A program made the translations under genes and the position numbers. Positions 18,999-30,100 of a DNA stretch of 64,000 nt are shown piece after piece. This DNA is from Actinomycetota bacterium. Lineage in GTDB: Bacteria; Actinomycetota; Acidimicrobiia; Acidimicrobiales; Microtrichaceae. The notes beneath the pieces were generated by a model that was given only the letters and a program-made list of their open reading frames with translations, had not been told where the DNA came from and did no database searches. The DNA lies in contig JADJBW010000005.1 of the NCBI GenBank assembly GCA_016703525.1, positions 1 to 64,000 on the forward strand, in the 5' to 3' direction. Numbering within the stretch: position 1 is the first letter of the stretch; every line of letters starts with the position of its first letter.

Positions 18999-19946
18999 TC
19001 AGCGGACGGCGACGGGCGAGACCGGTGCTGAGGTCGCGCCGACGATCGGCTCGGGCGTCGCCACGAGCAAGAAGTCGTACCGCTGATCCTCGGCGCACGC
19101 GACTGCAAGTTGCTCGAAGTTCCAGTTCTGGCCCTGCAGAAGCCCCATGTCGCGCAGCTGCACCATGTGGACGCACAACAGGTCGTCCCAGTTGCCCGAC
19201 TCGGGCGGCATGACCTCGTAGGTGTACGAGTCCACGAACGCGCCGGCGACGTCATGACGATGGAACCACTCCACGCAGCTCAGGCCGATGCCGACGGTCT
19301 TCCAGTCGACCCCGACCGCATACCGGCGACGATCACCGTCGAGGTACCACCCGATATCCCCGGTCCGAACGCACACGACATCGCCCGGCTGCATCGACAC
19401 CTTCGCCCGCTCGACCGCCGCGTCGAGATCGGCGGCAGTGACCGCCGAGCCCGGATCGAGGCGATCGACGCCATGAACCGCCGGGATGTCGAGCAGGACG
19501 CCCCGCGTCGCAATCTGCGGGAGCCGCTCTGCGCCACACCAGCCGGCGCCCTTCCGGGCCCCGATCGTGCCGGTCGGGCGACCGCCGTACAGCAGACCGT
19601 CGTAGCTCACGTGGCTGAGGGCATCGATGTGGGTTCCCGCGCAGGTCGACATCGTCACCAGGTCGTCGCAGCCCTCCCAGATACCCGGGGCGAACTGATC
19701 GCGCTCGCTCATCGAGGTGAACGTCAGGATCGGATTGAACCGACCGGCAGGTTGTCCGATCTGGATGCCGTCCTCGCGGAGGTCCACGCCAAGCGAGATG
19801 CGCTGACCCGTCAGCACCCCCGCGGCGCCGCGGCGCGTCGCATCGGCGGTGATCAGATTGCCGCAGCCCAACTGGTCGTCGTCGCCCCATCGTCCCCAGT
19901 TCGACACGCGGCTCGCGAGCTCGCGAACCTCGTCGCTCAGCGCCAT
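18999..19946 (-). CDS. Cyclase-family metal hydrolase (kynurenine-formamidase-like)
   Basis: 315 residues from ATG 19946. STCAGTHIDALSHVSY near residue 108 matches the metal-binding GTHxDxxxH core of the cyclase/formamidase family (Pfam 'Cyclase'), and LGCGNLITADATRRGA at the N terminus is the typical W.DDQ.GA.N opening. Length agrees with the long bacterial members. These enzymes hydrolyse amide or lactone-like bonds using a metal. It overlaps the alcohol dehydrogenase by 4 bp (ATGA) and is downstream of it, so both probably share the CTGACG-controlled promoter at 21.07 kb. Substrate unknown. Confidence 0.8.
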   Translation of the reverse strand: MALSDEVRELASRVSNWGRWGDDDQLGCGNLITADATRRGAAGVLTGQRISLGVDLREDGIQIGQPAGRFNPILTFTSMSERDQFAPGIWEGCDDLVTMSTCAGTHIDALSHVSYDGLLYGGRPTGTIGARKGAGWCGAERLPQIATRGVLLDIPAVHGVDRLDPGSAVTAADLDAAVERAKVSMQPGDVVCVRTGDIGWYLDGDRRRYAVGVDWKTVGIGLSCVEWFHRHDVAGAFVDSYTYEVMPPESGNWDDLLCVHMVQLRDMGLLQGQNWNFEQLAVACAEDQRYDFLLVATPEPIVGATSAPVSPVAVR

Positions 19947-21019
19947 CAGCTCTGCACCGTGAGCACGCCGCGGGCCAGTCGACCCTCGTGCAGCTCGTCG
20001 AGCGCCTGCTGGAAATCGGCCAGGTCGTAGGTGGCCGACACCAGCTCGTCCAGCTTGAGGCGGCCCTGGCGATACAGCCGCACCATGAGTGGGATGTCGT
20101 ACTGCGGCCGGGCCGAGCCGTACCGGCAGCCCATGATCGTCTTGTCGTTGTACATGGTGTTGACCACGAAGCTCGCTTCGCTGCCCATCTTGGGAACGCC
20201 CAGCATCACCACCGTGCCGCCCCAGTCGAGCATGTCGGTCGCCGCCCGAATGAGCGGCGTGGCGCCAACACACTCGAAGACGTAGTCGACGCCGTTGGGG
20301 CAGATCTCCTTGACCATCTCGACCACATCGTCGTCGGGGCCGGGACAGAGGAAATGCGTGGCGCCGAAGGCCTTGGCGTACGTCTCCTTCGTCGGGTTCG
20401 TGTCGATCGCGATCACCGGCAACGCGTCGGCGAGCGCCGCTCCCTGAATCGCGTTGAGCCCGATGCCGCCGACACCGATGACCACGACGGACTCGCCGTG
20501 TGACACCTTCGCCCGGTTGAACACCGCGCCCACGCCGGTGAGCACGCCGCAGCCGATCAACGATGCGGAGGTGAGCGGCACGTCGTCGGGGATTGCGATC
20601 GCCTGCGTCGCCTTCACCACGGTTTCCTCGGTGAAGACGCCGAGGTTGGCGAACTGGAACACCTTCTGGTCGCCGAGGCAGAAGGGACGGCTGAGCTTGC
20701 CCAGCGACTGGCGGCAGAAGGTCGGCTTCCCCCGGTCACAGGCGCCGCACTGGCCGCAATTGCCGAGCGTGGACAACACCACGTGATCGCCGACCTTCAC
20801 GTTGGTCACGTCGGCGGCGACCTGCGTCACGACACCGGCGCCCTCGTGGCCGAGCACCACCGGCGGCGGGAACATGATCGTGCCGTTGAGCACCGACACG
20901 TCGCTGTGGCACAGACCGGCCGCCTCGATGCGAACCCGCACCTCACCGGCACGGATGTCGCGCACGGTCAGATCGGTCTCGACCGTCGCTTCCTTCCCGT
21001 TCCACACGATGCCGCGCAT
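19946..21019 (-). CDS. Zinc-dependent alcohol dehydrogenase (MDR family)
   Basis: 357 residues from ATG 21019. Catalytic zinc ligands: LCHSDVSVLNG (Cys near 38) and VLGHEGAGVV (His-Glu near 60). Structural zinc cysteines: GNCGQCGACDRGKPTFC near residues 90-106. Rossmann motif IGVGGIGLNAIQGA near 178. The pattern matches class III-like alcohol/formaldehyde dehydrogenases and the mycobacterial AdhD/AdhE2 group, some of which use bound cofactor and artificial electron acceptors. It is the first gene of a two-gene operon with the cyclase-family hydrolase, 46 bp from a CTGACG palindrome. Confidence 0.85.
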   Translation of the reverse strand: MRGIVWNGKEATVETDLTVRDIRAGEVRVRIEAAGLCHSDVSVLNGTIMFPPPVVLGHEGAGVVTQVAADVTNVKVGDHVVLSTLGNCGQCGACDRGKPTFCRQSLGKLSRPFCLGDQKVFQFANLGVFTEETVVKATQAIAIPDDVPLTSASLIGCGVLTGVGAVFNRAKVSHGESVVVIGVGGIGLNAIQGAALADALPVIAIDTNPTKETYAKAFGATHFLCPGPDDDVVEMVKEICPNGVDYVFECVGATPLIRAATDMLDWGGTVVMLGVPKMGSEASFVVNTMYNDKTIMGCRYGSARPQYDIPLMVRLYRQGRLKLDELVSATYDLADFQQALDELHEGRLARGVLTVQS

Positions 21020-21064
21020 GCTCAGTCCCCTTCGTTCGACAAGTGCAGGCATCGTAGGCCCGAT

Positions 21065-21079
21065 CTGACGGACCGTCAG
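21065..21079. promoter_or_regulatory. CTGACG palindrome (putative TetR-type operator), site 2
   Basis: CTGACGGACCGTCAG, perfect 7-bp arms around one base (equally CTGACG-nnn-CGTCAG), 46 bp before the alcohol dehydrogenase ATG. Distance to the start is almost the same as for site 1. Confidence 0.65.
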
Positions 21080-21185
21080 GTGCCGGTGCGAGGCCCGTTG
21101 CCCTCGGCGACGCTGAGCGGAATTGAGCGAAGCCTCCGAGTTGCTCGATCGGCTCAGCCTCGCGCGGGTTCGACGTTCGGGCGCC

Positions 21186-22497
21186 TCAGCACGACGCCAG
21201 CCCCGTCTCGGGGTCGGCGGGCGCAAGCGCGGCCAACGCCGGCGGAGCACCCGATGGCGCCAGGCGACTCGGCCGGATGGCCGTGTCGATCTCGACCACC
21301 GCTGCCAACGAGCGTTGGCTCTCGACCCCGTGTTCGGCGAGCTTGCGAGCGGTCGGTGCGAGTCGACTGTCCAACGACCCGACCGACTGGTTGAACGCCC
21401 GCACCGCCCGCTCCAGATGCTCGCCCACCTTCGAATGGTGGTCGATGAACACGGCGAGCCGCTCGTGCAGCTCGCGGCCGAGCGTCAGGATCTCGGCAGC
21501 GGCGTCGCTCGCCTGCTGCTCACGCCACCCGAGGGCTACGCCGCGCAGGACGGGAAGCAGCGAGGTCGGCGTCACCAGATAGACGTTGCGTTGCGCCGCC
21601 GACTCGAGCAGCGACGGGTCGGCGTCCAGCGCCGCGGCAAGGAACGGGTCGCCCGGGAGGAAGAGCAGCACGAAGTCGACCGCGCCGTTGATCTTCTCGG
21701 TGTACTCCCGCGACGCCAGCGCCGCGACATGTGACGCGACGGCCTTCGCATGCTCGCGATGCAGGGCCGAGGCCGCGTCGGCATCGGGCGCGTTCGCCGC
21801 GTCGAGGAAGCGATCCAACGGCGCCTTCGCGTCGATCACCACACACCTGCCGTTGCCGAGCGGCACCACCACATCGGGCCGGGAGCGATCGCCAACGGCG
21901 TCGACGGTGTGCTGCTCGGAGAAGTCGACATGGCGCGTGAGGCCCGCGAGTTCGAGCACCCGTCGGAGCTGTACCTCTCCCCATGTGCCGCGCACGCGAG
22001 TGTCGCGCAGCGCCGAGGCGAGCCGGGCGGCCTCGACACGGGTTGCCTCATTCGCCACCGTCAGCTCACCGACCAGGGTGCAGCTCGACGAGCTGGCGGC
22101 TCTGAACACGCAGCACGTCGCTCGACAGCGACTGGAAGGCATCGAGCATCTGCTGGTCCGACGCGGCCGCGGCGCTCGCCGAGGCGAGTTCCTCGCGCAG
22201 GCATGCCTCGCGTTCGGCATGTTCCGCGGCCAGGCCGGCGGCGTGGCGGTATGCCGCGTCGAGGTCTGACCGGAGCGCTACTCGCTCCGCCGCCAATCGC
22301 TCGATCTCGCGGTCGGCCGAGGCCAAGCGCGCCGCGGACCCAGCCGCCTGCTCCCGCAAGGAGGCCAAGGCCGGATCGCCACCGCTCGGCGCGCCCGAAG
22401 CGGCACCGACGGACCCCAGCCGAAGCCCGACGGCCAGCCCAATGGCCAGCCCCACCGAGACCGAAATCAGCACCACCACGAGCGCGACTGCATTCAT
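21186..22497 (-). CDS. rmuC: DNA recombination protein RmuC (one frameshift)
   Basis: Starts at ATG 22497 with a membrane-anchoring helix (MNAVALVVVLISVSVGLAIG), then a coiled coil rich in Ala/Glu/Arg to about residue 140. After a frame change near 22,080 the conserved RmuC core continues: ALRDTRVRGTWGEVQLRRVL, RPDVVVPLGNGRCVVIDAKAPLDRF, FVLLFLPGDPFLAAAL, and YLVTPTSLLPVLRGVALGWR. The D-A-K-(A/F)PL motif belongs to the PD-(D/E)XK-like nuclease fold. RmuC limits inversions between short repeats. About 437 residues, normal for the family. It stands alone; the intergenic hairpin pair lies just upstream of its start. Confidence 0.85.
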
Positions 22498-22598
22498 GCG
22501 CGCATCATCGCGGCCGCCACCGACAGTGAAGCCCGCGCCCGCCGCCGGGCCGGCGCCGCCCGCACCCGTCCCTCCTCGCCGCACCTCGCCGCACCCCG

Positions 22599-22722
22599 CG
22601 AACTGGGCCCAATCACGTACCCACACGGCAGGTGGATCGGCCCAGTTCGGTGGGCGCACCCCATCCCCGGCCAAACTGGGCCTATCCACTCACCCAGGTG
22701 GGCCATGATTCGGCCCAGTTCG
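22599..22722. repeat. Two REP-like hairpins in opposite orientation
   Basis: Hairpin 1 (22599-22649) has arms CGAACTGGGCC/GGCCCAGTTCG with a loop containing ATCACGTACCCACA. Hairpin 2 (22672-22722) has arms AACTGGGCC/GGCCCAGTT; read on the minus strand its loop begins GAATCATGGCCCACC, like hairpin 1, so the pair is head-to-head as in bacterial BIMEs. It lies between divergent rmuC and the 126-residue protein gene. Related copies occur at 48995 and 54130. Confidence 0.8.
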
Positions 22723-22743
22723 AGGATTCGAGGAGGAGGCGCC

Positions 22744-23124
22744 ATGAGCATCGAGATCGACCTTTCGGGATCGCAGGTCGAGGTGCGTCTGGGCGGTGGC
22801 GACGTGGCGCTGTGCCTGGCGCGAACGCTGCGCGTTCCGCTCGCATCGATCACCGGGGTGCGCGTCGAGCCCACCGCTGATGCCCGCAAGGAACTCGGCT
22901 GGAGAATCGGCGGCGGCTACTTCCCCGGTCTGTTCGCGACGGGATGGTTCACCTGGCGGTCACGACGCGGGTTTCGGCAGTGGTGGCGCGTCTACCGCGG
23001 CGATCGGGTGCTGGTGATCGACACCGAACGGCGCAGCCCCGCACGACTCGTGATGCAGGTCGCCGATCCCGACGGAGTCGCCTCTCGTCTCGACGCAGCG
23101 CTGCGGGGGCGTGCCCGTCCGTAA
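22744..23124 (+). CDS. Small conserved-looking protein, unknown function
   Basis: 126 residues with a ribosome site-like GAGGAGGAGG right before the ATG, a strong sign that it is a real gene. The sequence alternates short beta-strand-like stretches (IEIDLSGSQVEVRLGG, VLVIDTERRSPARLVMQV) with a central IGGGYFPGLFATGWFTWR segment, which suggests a small PH-like or beta-barrel fold with an exposed aromatic patch. No signal peptide. No family recognised. Confidence 0.6.
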   Translation: MSIEIDLSGSQVEVRLGGGDVALCLARTLRVPLASITGVRVEPTADARKELGWRIGGGYFPGLFATGWFTWRSRRGFRQWWRVYRGDRVLVIDTERRSPARLVMQVADPDGVASRLDAALRGRARP

Positions 23125-23196
23125 ACGCCGCCGCTGTGCCCCAGGATGGATCAGGCTTCGCTGCCGCAGGACACCCAACGCGAACTCCGGGCGATG

Positions 23197-23673
23197 TCAG
23201 ACGCGCTCGGCCGCAGCCTTGATTCGCGCCAGCGTCGCCGCCATGCCGTCGCGCATCTCCCGGTCGTGATCGCCGACGCCGCCGAGGAGGCCGGCGGCGA
23301 AGACCCGGGCGACCATCGGACGCTTGCGGAACGGGGTGCGGGTCTCGGTCACGACGGTGGCCTCACCGTCGCGTCGCAAGCGATACGACCACCGTGCGCC
23401 ACTGGAGGCGACGTCGAAGGTGAACTCGTTGGGCCGATCGGCCGTCACCACGCGGCTGACCGTAACCCAGGCGACCGGGCCGCGCCGGTTGAGCCCGAGG
23501 AATCGGGCCCCGGCGACCGGCCCGCCGCCACGCAGCCATCGTCCGCCGCGGTTCTCCGGGCTGAACCGCCCCATCGCCGGCAGATCGCTGACGAGGTCGT
23601 ACACCCGCTCGGCCGGCGCGTCGATGCGCTCCGAGACCTCGTCGGCATAATCGTGATCATCGAGGCGGCCCAT
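23197..23673 (-). CDS. SRPBCC-family (START-like) protein
   Basis: 158 residues with the polyketide-cyclase/SRPBCC layout: ADEVSERIDAPAERVYDLVSD at the start, FSPENRGGRWL, a middle of paired strands (GARFLGLNRRGPVAWVTVSRV) and a closing long helix (REMRDGMAATLARIKAAAE). The fold binds a hydrophobic ligand in a helix-grip pocket. Nothing nearby shows which ligand. It is 24 bp downstream of the addA stop in the other direction of reading, on the same strand, and could be the last gene of that operon. Confidence 0.75.
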   Translation of the reverse strand: MGRLDDHDYADEVSERIDAPAERVYDLVSDLPAMGRFSPENRGGRWLRGGGPVAGARFLGLNRRGPVAWVTVSRVVTADRPNEFTFDVASSGARWSYRLRRDGEATVVTETRTPFRKRPMVARVFAAGLLGGVGDHDREMRDGMAATLARIKAAAERV

Positions 23674-23697
23674 AGCCGAACGGTAGTACCAACCCGA

Positions 23698-26600
23698 TCA
23701 TTCGGGCCCGGCCACCTCCAGGGCCGCGCGGCGCACGCGAGCCTTCGCATCGGGGAGGTCGGCAACGGAGGCCTCGAGCGCGCCGCCGACCCGGCAGAAC
23801 ACGAACCGGCAGTCGACGACGACCATGCCGGTCGCCTCCTCGATCGCGACCGCGTACGCGGCCGCCTGCAGTTCGTAGTGCCGCACCCGATCATCGAGGG
23901 TCGACGGGGTCACGCTGTCGGTCTTGTAGTCGACGACCACAAGACCATCGGGACCCTCGATCAGCAGATCGACGTAGCCCTCGATCACCACGCCCTGACC
24001 GACGGGCGCCGCGACGTACACCTCCTTGTGGTGCGACAGACGCGCAGCGAGCCGCACCGCCGGCGACGCGAGCGCCGAGCGCGCCAGCGCCGCGACGTCG
24101 TCGGCCAGGTCCCCGACCGACTCGATCTCGGCACGGGTCGCCGCGAGCTCGTCGACACCGCGCGGGTCGGCGAGGTCGAGGAGTTCCAGGACCGCGTGGA
24201 CCGCCGTGCCCATCGCGGCACCGACGCGGCCGCGTCGGTACCTCCGCTCGTCGAGCGGATCGGGCTCGTCGTCGACGACCGGACCGCCGGCGCCTCGCAC
24301 CATCTCGGCAAGCCCCGTGGCGGACACCACCGGCGAACGGGCGCCGCGACGCAACGACTCGAAGCGGTCGACGATCAGCGCCCGGTCGACGGCGAACGCG
24401 CCGCCTACAGCGCGATCGCCGACTCCGGGGACCGACGGACAGCGCTCCTCACCATCGACGACATCGGGTGGTCCGGCGCTGCGCGACGGCTCCTCGGTCG
24501 CGGACTCGGCCGACGCGATCCGGTCGTTCCACAACGTCGACGCGGACGACGCCGCCATGTGATCCCAGATCAGCTGCGAGAACGACGAGCGACCGCTCGT
24601 CGACCCGCCGGCCTTGTGGTGGGCGGACACCAGCAGATGGTCGCGGGCCCGGGTGCACGCGACATACAACAGCCGGAGCTTCTCGTGATCGTCCATCGTC
24701 GCTTCGAGGTCGCTGCGCCGATCGTGATCGGCGGTGACGAGGCTCTTGCTCATGCTGAGCGAGGGCAGCCCGTCGTCACCCCACAACAAGGTGAGCCCTC
24801 GCCGCTGCGCGTCGGGCATCGTGGTCAGGCCCGACACGATCGTGATCGGAAACTCCAGACCCTTCGAACCGTGCACGGTCATGATCTGCACCGAGTCGTC
24901 GTCGAGTTCGGGGAGGATCGGTTCGTGGACCTTCGCGCCGTCGGCCGCCTGCAGGCCGGCCCACTCGACGAACGAGCGCAGGCCGCTACCACCCTGGTCT
25001 TCGAACTGGCGCGCTTGATCGAGCAGGAACCGCAGCCGACGCCAGCTGTCGCCGGGGCGCGCCTCCGCGAATGCCAGCAGGTCCGTGCGGCGCTCGCTCA
25101 TCAGGCGGTCCAGCAGCGCTGAGGGTCCCAGCCACCAGCGATCACTCCACAGCGATCGCAGGTGCGACAGGGCCTCTGCGACCGGGTGGTCGGCATCGAA
25201 TCCGTCGGGCACCGAACTCGTCAGTTCCCAGCGCCCACCCGCGGCGCGCCACTCCAGGAGGTGACGATCGGAACAGGCGTAGAGCGGCGACCGAAGCGCC
25301 GCGACCAGGCTCAACTCATCGGAGGGATCGTCGATCGCCCGCACCGCGGCGAGAAGGTCGCGAATCTCCTGCGTGTCGTACACGAGCGTCCCCGTCGCCA
25401 ACCGATACGGGAGCCCGGCCTCGTCGAGCGCCTGACGCAGATAGGGCAGCGACGTGCGTGTCGGCACGAGCACCGTGACGTCGCGCAGCCGCGCCGGACG
25501 CGAGGCGTCGTGGTCGCCGATCGGCCAGCGATCGGGGTGGGCCGCGATGTCGGCGATCACCTCGGCGACGTCGCTCGCCTCCGATCGACGCAGATCGGCC
25601 GCCTTCGCCTCGGCATGTGGTCCGCCGAGGAGCACTGGTTGGCGTCCGGGCGACGCAGGACGGTGCGCGATCAGCGCGTCGTAGGGCGGCTGGCTGCCCG
25701 TGATGCCCGCCCCCATGACCGCGCCGAAGAGCTCGTTGACCCACGCCACGACATCGGGGGTCGTGCGGAAGTTGGTGCTGAGGCGGACGAGGGATCCGCT
25801 CGACCCGAACGCCGCTTGCGCGTCGAGGAACAGCTTGATGTCGGCCCGACGGAAGCGGTAAATCGACTGCTTCGGGTCGCCCACGAAGAACAGCCGCCCG
25901 GGGTCGGGCGTCGCCTCCTGCCAGGACGGCGACGCGACCGACGAGGCGATCGCCACGGCCAGCTCGATCTGGATGGGATCGGTGTCTTGGAACTCGTCGA
26001 GCAGCAGGCGCGTGTACGTGCGGTGCAACTGCTGGCGCGCGTGCTCGTGCTCGGCGAGCAACTCGCGTGCGAGCACCAACAGGTCGTGGAACTCGAGGGC
26101 CCCGTGCGACTGGCGCTGGCGTGCTGCGCCGACCACGTCGGCGCCGATGAGGCACAGCAGGCGATTGAGCACGTCGTCGGCGCAGCGGGCAACGATCTCG
26201 GCGGCCGCGCTGCGAATCGCAACGACCATCTTGCGAACCGACATCGCGTCGCCGCTCCAGGCGCTCCCCTTCCCAGAACGCCCCGGCCCCCATTGGCGGT
26301 TGCGCGACGCGGCAACGCCACGAACGTGGTGCAGCTTGGTGAGCGGATCGGCGAGCGCGACCAGCGGGTCCGCTACGGGAAGCACCTCGTCGCGGATCCG
26401 CAGGAACAGGGCATCGGAGTGGTCGGTACACGTCGACATCGCCGAGCGAAGCTCGTCGACAGCTCGGTCGAACGCCGAGAAGTCCACCGGCGCGAGCGGC
26501 GGCGCCTCGCGGCCGAGGATCGGGCCAACCCGGTCCCAGCTGTCGGTCAGCATGGAGCCGACCTGCTTCAGCGACGGCTCGCCGGGATATGTGGGCTCGA

Positions 26601-27150
26601 ACGCGATGCCGAGGGCGTCTGCGCGCAGGAGCAGATCGCTGTTGGCCGGGTCGGCGTGCAGCCGGTCGACGAAGCGCACCCAGCGCTCCTCGGCCGCAAG
26701 CTGCGACGCGATCTCGTCGAGGACGGCGACGCGCGGCGGGAGCCCCGCCAGTGTGGAGTGCTCGGACAGGACACGAAGCGCGAACCCGTGCAACGTGGTG
26801 ATCGCCGCGGAGTCGGCGTCGACGACGGCACGCTGGGCTGCGGCGCGGCGTGCCTCGTCGACCGTCGGATCGAGCGCGAGCTGCTCGAACCGAACCCGAA
26901 TCCGCTGGCGGAGTTCACTCGCCGCCGCTTCGGTGAAGGTGATCGCGGCGATCGTCGGGAGCTCGACCCCCCGGTCGACCACGAGATTCACGACGCGCTC
27001 GACGAGCTGGGTGGTCTTGCCCGATCCGGCGCCGGCCTCGACGAACAGCGTCTCGTCGAGCGCGTCGATGGTGACGCGATTCCGCTCCGACTGATCGGCG
27101 GGGAGACGCCGCGGTGTCTCGGGCGAGTTGGGCGGCTCGGGCGGCCTCAC
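23698..27150 (-). CDS. addA: AddA-type UvrD/Rep helicase with C-terminal nuclease domain
   Basis: 1150 residues from GTG 27150, overlapping the upstream addB-like stop by 4 bp. SF1A helicase motifs are complete: EAGAGSGKTTQLVERV (I), TFTEAAASELRQR (Ia), LLLDEFQDTDPIQIEL (II), GDPKQSIYRFRRADI (III), LSTNFRTTPDVVAWVN (IV), IMTVHGSKGLEFPI (V) and LRLLYVACTRARDHLL (VI). The last ~250 residues hold a RecB-type nuclease with LVVVDYKTDSV and upstream GTAVHAVLELLDL. Together with AddB it resects double-strand breaks for RecA. Both subunits being present and intact while neighbours are frameshifted argues that this stretch is accurately sequenced. Confidence 0.9.
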   Translation of the reverse strand: MRPPEPPNSPETPRRLPADQSERNRVTIDALDETLFVEAGAGSGKTTQLVERVVNLVVDRGVELPTIAAITFTEAAASELRQRIRVRFEQLALDPTVDEARRAAAQRAVVDADSAAITTLHGFALRVLSEHSTLAGLPPRVAVLDEIASQLAAEERWVRFVDRLHADPANSDLLLRADALGIAFEPTYPGEPSLKQVGSMLTDSWDRVGPILGREAPPLAPVDFSAFDRAVDELRSAMSTCTDHSDALFLRIRDEVLPVADPLVALADPLTKLHHVRGVAASRNRQWGPGRSGKGSAWSGDAMSVRKMVVAIRSAAAEIVARCADDVLNRLLCLIGADVVGAARQRQSHGALEFHDLLVLARELLAEHEHARQQLHRTYTRLLLDEFQDTDPIQIELAVAIASSVASPSWQEATPDPGRLFFVGDPKQSIYRFRRADIKLFLDAQAAFGSSGSLVRLSTNFRTTPDVVAWVNELFGAVMGAGITGSQPPYDALIAHRPASPGRQPVLLGGPHAEAKAADLRRSEASDVAEVIADIAAHPDRWPIGDHDASRPARLRDVTVLVPTRTSLPYLRQALDEAGLPYRLATGTLVYDTQEIRDLLAAVRAIDDPSDELSLVAALRSPLYACSDRHLLEWRAAGGRWELTSSVPDGFDADHPVAEALSHLRSLWSDRWWLGPSALLDRLMSERRTDLLAFAEARPGDSWRRLRFLLDQARQFEDQGGSGLRSFVEWAGLQAADGAKVHEPILPELDDDSVQIMTVHGSKGLEFPITIVSGLTTMPDAQRRGLTLLWGDDGLPSLSMSKSLVTADHDRRSDLEATMDDHEKLRLLYVACTRARDHLLVSAHHKAGGSTSGRSSFSQLIWDHMAASSASTLWNDRIASAESATEEPSRSAGPPDVVDGEERCPSVPGVGDRAVGGAFAVDRALIVDRFESLRRGARSPVVSATGLAEMVRGAGGPVVDDEPDPLDERRYRRGRVGAAMGTAVHAVLELLDLADPRGVDELAATRAEIESVGDLADDVAALARSALASPAVRLAARLSHHKEVYVAAPVGQGVVIEGYVDLLIEGPDGLVVVDYKTDSVTPSTLDDRVRHYELQAAAYAVAIEEATGMVVVDCRFVFCRVGGALEASVADLPDAKARVRRAALEVAGPE

Positions 27151-30100
27151 ACCGCCTCCGCATCGTTGGGTGTCAGGACGGATCGAACCGCGAGTTCCGG
27201 CGCATCGACGATCGCCTCGTGGAGCTCGCCGCGGTCGCGCGGACACACCGAGTCGAACGGGCAGAAGCGGCAGGCGTCGTGCGTTCGACTCCACGTGTTC
27301 CAGTCGCCCGGGATCGCGGCGAAGACGCCCGCCTCGATGCCTTCGACGATTCCCGAGATCACCTGCAGGAACCGCTCGCGCCGCTCGCCTGTCCACGGGT
27401 AGCCGCGATGTGCGTCGGCCTCGGCGTCGATCAACCAGTACAGCGCCCGCGCCTCAGGCGCCCCGTGGTGTTGGATCACCGCCTCGCTGTACAACCCGAG
27501 TTGCAGGGTCGAGCCGCCCTGCACGGGGTCGGCCCCGTCGATGCCCTTGAACTTGTCGCCCTTGCCGGACTTGTAGTCGATGACGATGTAGCGCCCGTCC
27601 TCGGCGACGTCGACCCGGTCCGCGTGACCGCGGAAGCGCACCTCGTTGCCCGCAGCGGTGCGCAGCACCACCGGCTCGGCGTCCGCGAAGCCGAACGGCA
27701 GCTCGGCGCGCACGGGGCGACATCGATATCGGCGGCGAAACTCGTCGTCGGTCGCGAGGAAGCGATCGAGGCGGTCGATGATGCGCGCCCGCTCCATCTG
27801 CCAGATGAGCATCCGGCCGGCCAGACCACGCTGTTCCAGACGATCGAGTTCTTCGTTCGCTATCTCGACGATGCGCTCGCGACGTTCGAGCGACCACGGC
27901 TCGTCGGGCTGCGGGACCTCGCCCGACGACACCGCCTCGTCGATGAAGCGTTCGAGGATGCGATGCACCACGCTGCCGCGGTCGAGTGCGCTCACCTTCA
28001 CGATCCGATCCGGCTCCGCACGATCGCCCAACCCCAGCACGGAAGCCAGGAAGTACCGCATCGGGCACGCCGCCCATGCCTCGAGGCGGGTGGCTGACAG
28101 CAGCTCCCCGGACCGAGCCGGGCTCGGGACGTCGGCCCCAGCGAGGTTGCCGTCCCACTCGGTGAACCGCTCGGACCGACGATCGAGCTGGCAGCGCAAC
28201 CCGCGGCGCACCGACGCCGTCAAGCGGGCATCGGCGCTGAGCACCGAGCCGTCGGCGCGAGCACGCGGGTCGCCCGACCGAAGCACGCGCGCGAGCTCCC
28301 ACTCCGCGAGCGATGCCGGCCGCCGAGGATCGAGCGTCGACACGTACGACGGCGAACGCACGAGCCACCCGGGCGCGTCGAGGTCGGCGAACTCGGTGCT
28401 CACGACCTTGTGACCTGCGAGCGCACTGGCCGAGTCGAGCAGCCACCGCGACGGAATCTGTGTGCGGCCGTCGCGCATGTCGCCGCGCGGGCAGAACAGG
28501 AACCGGCGAGCGTCGGACCCGGAACCGGCCACGTCACCCCACGGGGGAGCCGCTGCGAGTGCGGCGAGGGTCGCCCGATGCTGATCGTTCACCACCTCGC
28601 GTTTGCATCGCAGCTCGCCCGGCGCGCCGAGCGCCCTCGCCGATTCGGGCAGGAGCGGATCGTCGCGCCGCTGCGTCGGCCATCGCCCCTCGACCATGCC
28701 GAGCAGAAACACGGCATCGAACGACAGCCCTGCCGCAGCGGCGACCGGGCCGAGGAACACGCCATGGCCGAACGGGTTCGAACGGCCGGCCCGACCCTGC
28801 AGCTCCAGCCTGAGCGCCTGCGCGACCTGATCGAGCCCGGCGCCCGGGTCGGGGTCCACCGCGTCGAGCCCGCCGAGGCGCACGAGTGCCTGCTCGACGA
28901 GCTGAGCAGAGCGGTGTTCGCCCTCGCTCCACGACTGCCAGCGCCCCTCGGTGCCGAGCAACAGGTGCAGAAGCGACACCGTTGCCGTTGCCTTCCCGCT
29001 CCACGTGGACGCGGCGGCGATCTCGGCGAGCGCCGAGGAGAGCGACCCCAAGAACAGCTCGAGATCGGCCACCTGTGCGAGCGCGTTCGAGGCATCGTGG
29101 CGCTCGCCGCCCGCACCACCGCTGTGCTCCCGGCGTTCGCGGTACCAGCGGAGCTTGCGCTCCCAGTCGTCGCCGACCACCCCTGCGTCACGGCTGATGC
29201 GCTCCCATGCCGCCGGGGTTGCCGGCCGTCCGTCGACGAGCACGGGCGCATCGGCCGCGAGCGCCATGATGCGATCGCGACGCCATCCGGCCGCCGGCAG
29301 GGTGAGCGCGGCGAGCAACGTGCGCCCGGCCACACCGTCGAGCAACGTACGCGGCGATGGGCCGTTGCACGGCAAACCCGCACGGTCGAGTTGCTGGTGC
29401 AGCACGCGCAAATACGGAATGTCGGACGGGTAGAAGACGCCGATGCGATGGAGCGCCACACCCGAATCGCCGAGCCGCACGACCGCGCGGACCACCTCGC
29501 GGACCTCCTCATCGGCGTCGGTCACCGACACGATCCGAGTCGCGTGCGGCGCCGATGAGGGCCCGGCGGCCTCGATCGACCGGAGGTCGACGCCGAGCCG
29601 CTCGCAGAGCGCGAACACGGCCGCGTCGGCATCGGCGACGCCGGTGCAGCCGATGATCACCGAGGCCGGCGCGAGCTCGACGACGCTGCGAACGAGCCGT
29701 TCGAGCGCCGGTGCCATGCGCTCCGGTAGCCACACGATCACCTCGCCCAACGCCGCCACGGCAGCCGGCAGGTCGGCGCGGCGCAAGGTCTCCTCGGCGC
29801 GGCGCGGCTCGTCGACGTACTCGCCCAGCCGCGCGGCGACGGCTCCGACAAGCGCGATCGCGTCGGAGGCCCGCCGGTCGGCTTCGAGCCGAGCGACGGT
29901 GCCTGCCGAGCACTGCGACACCTCGGCGTACAGATCGCGAACGGCCTCGGCCGTCGCGGGATGGCTCGCAACCGATTGGAAGGCGCCGCGGTGGACCGAC
30001 AACTCCTGGCGGACGGCCCCGCCGAGCACCGTATTGGTCAGGCGAGCCCGGCCCGTGGACGGCGCGAGCTGATCGAGCAGTCGCAGCGGCGTGACGAACG

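Noticed and set aside
25162..27402. 746-residue plus-strand open frame opposite addA
   Set aside because: Antisense of a clear helicase gene; composition (Arg, His, Gly, Val) is that of a mirrored coding strand.
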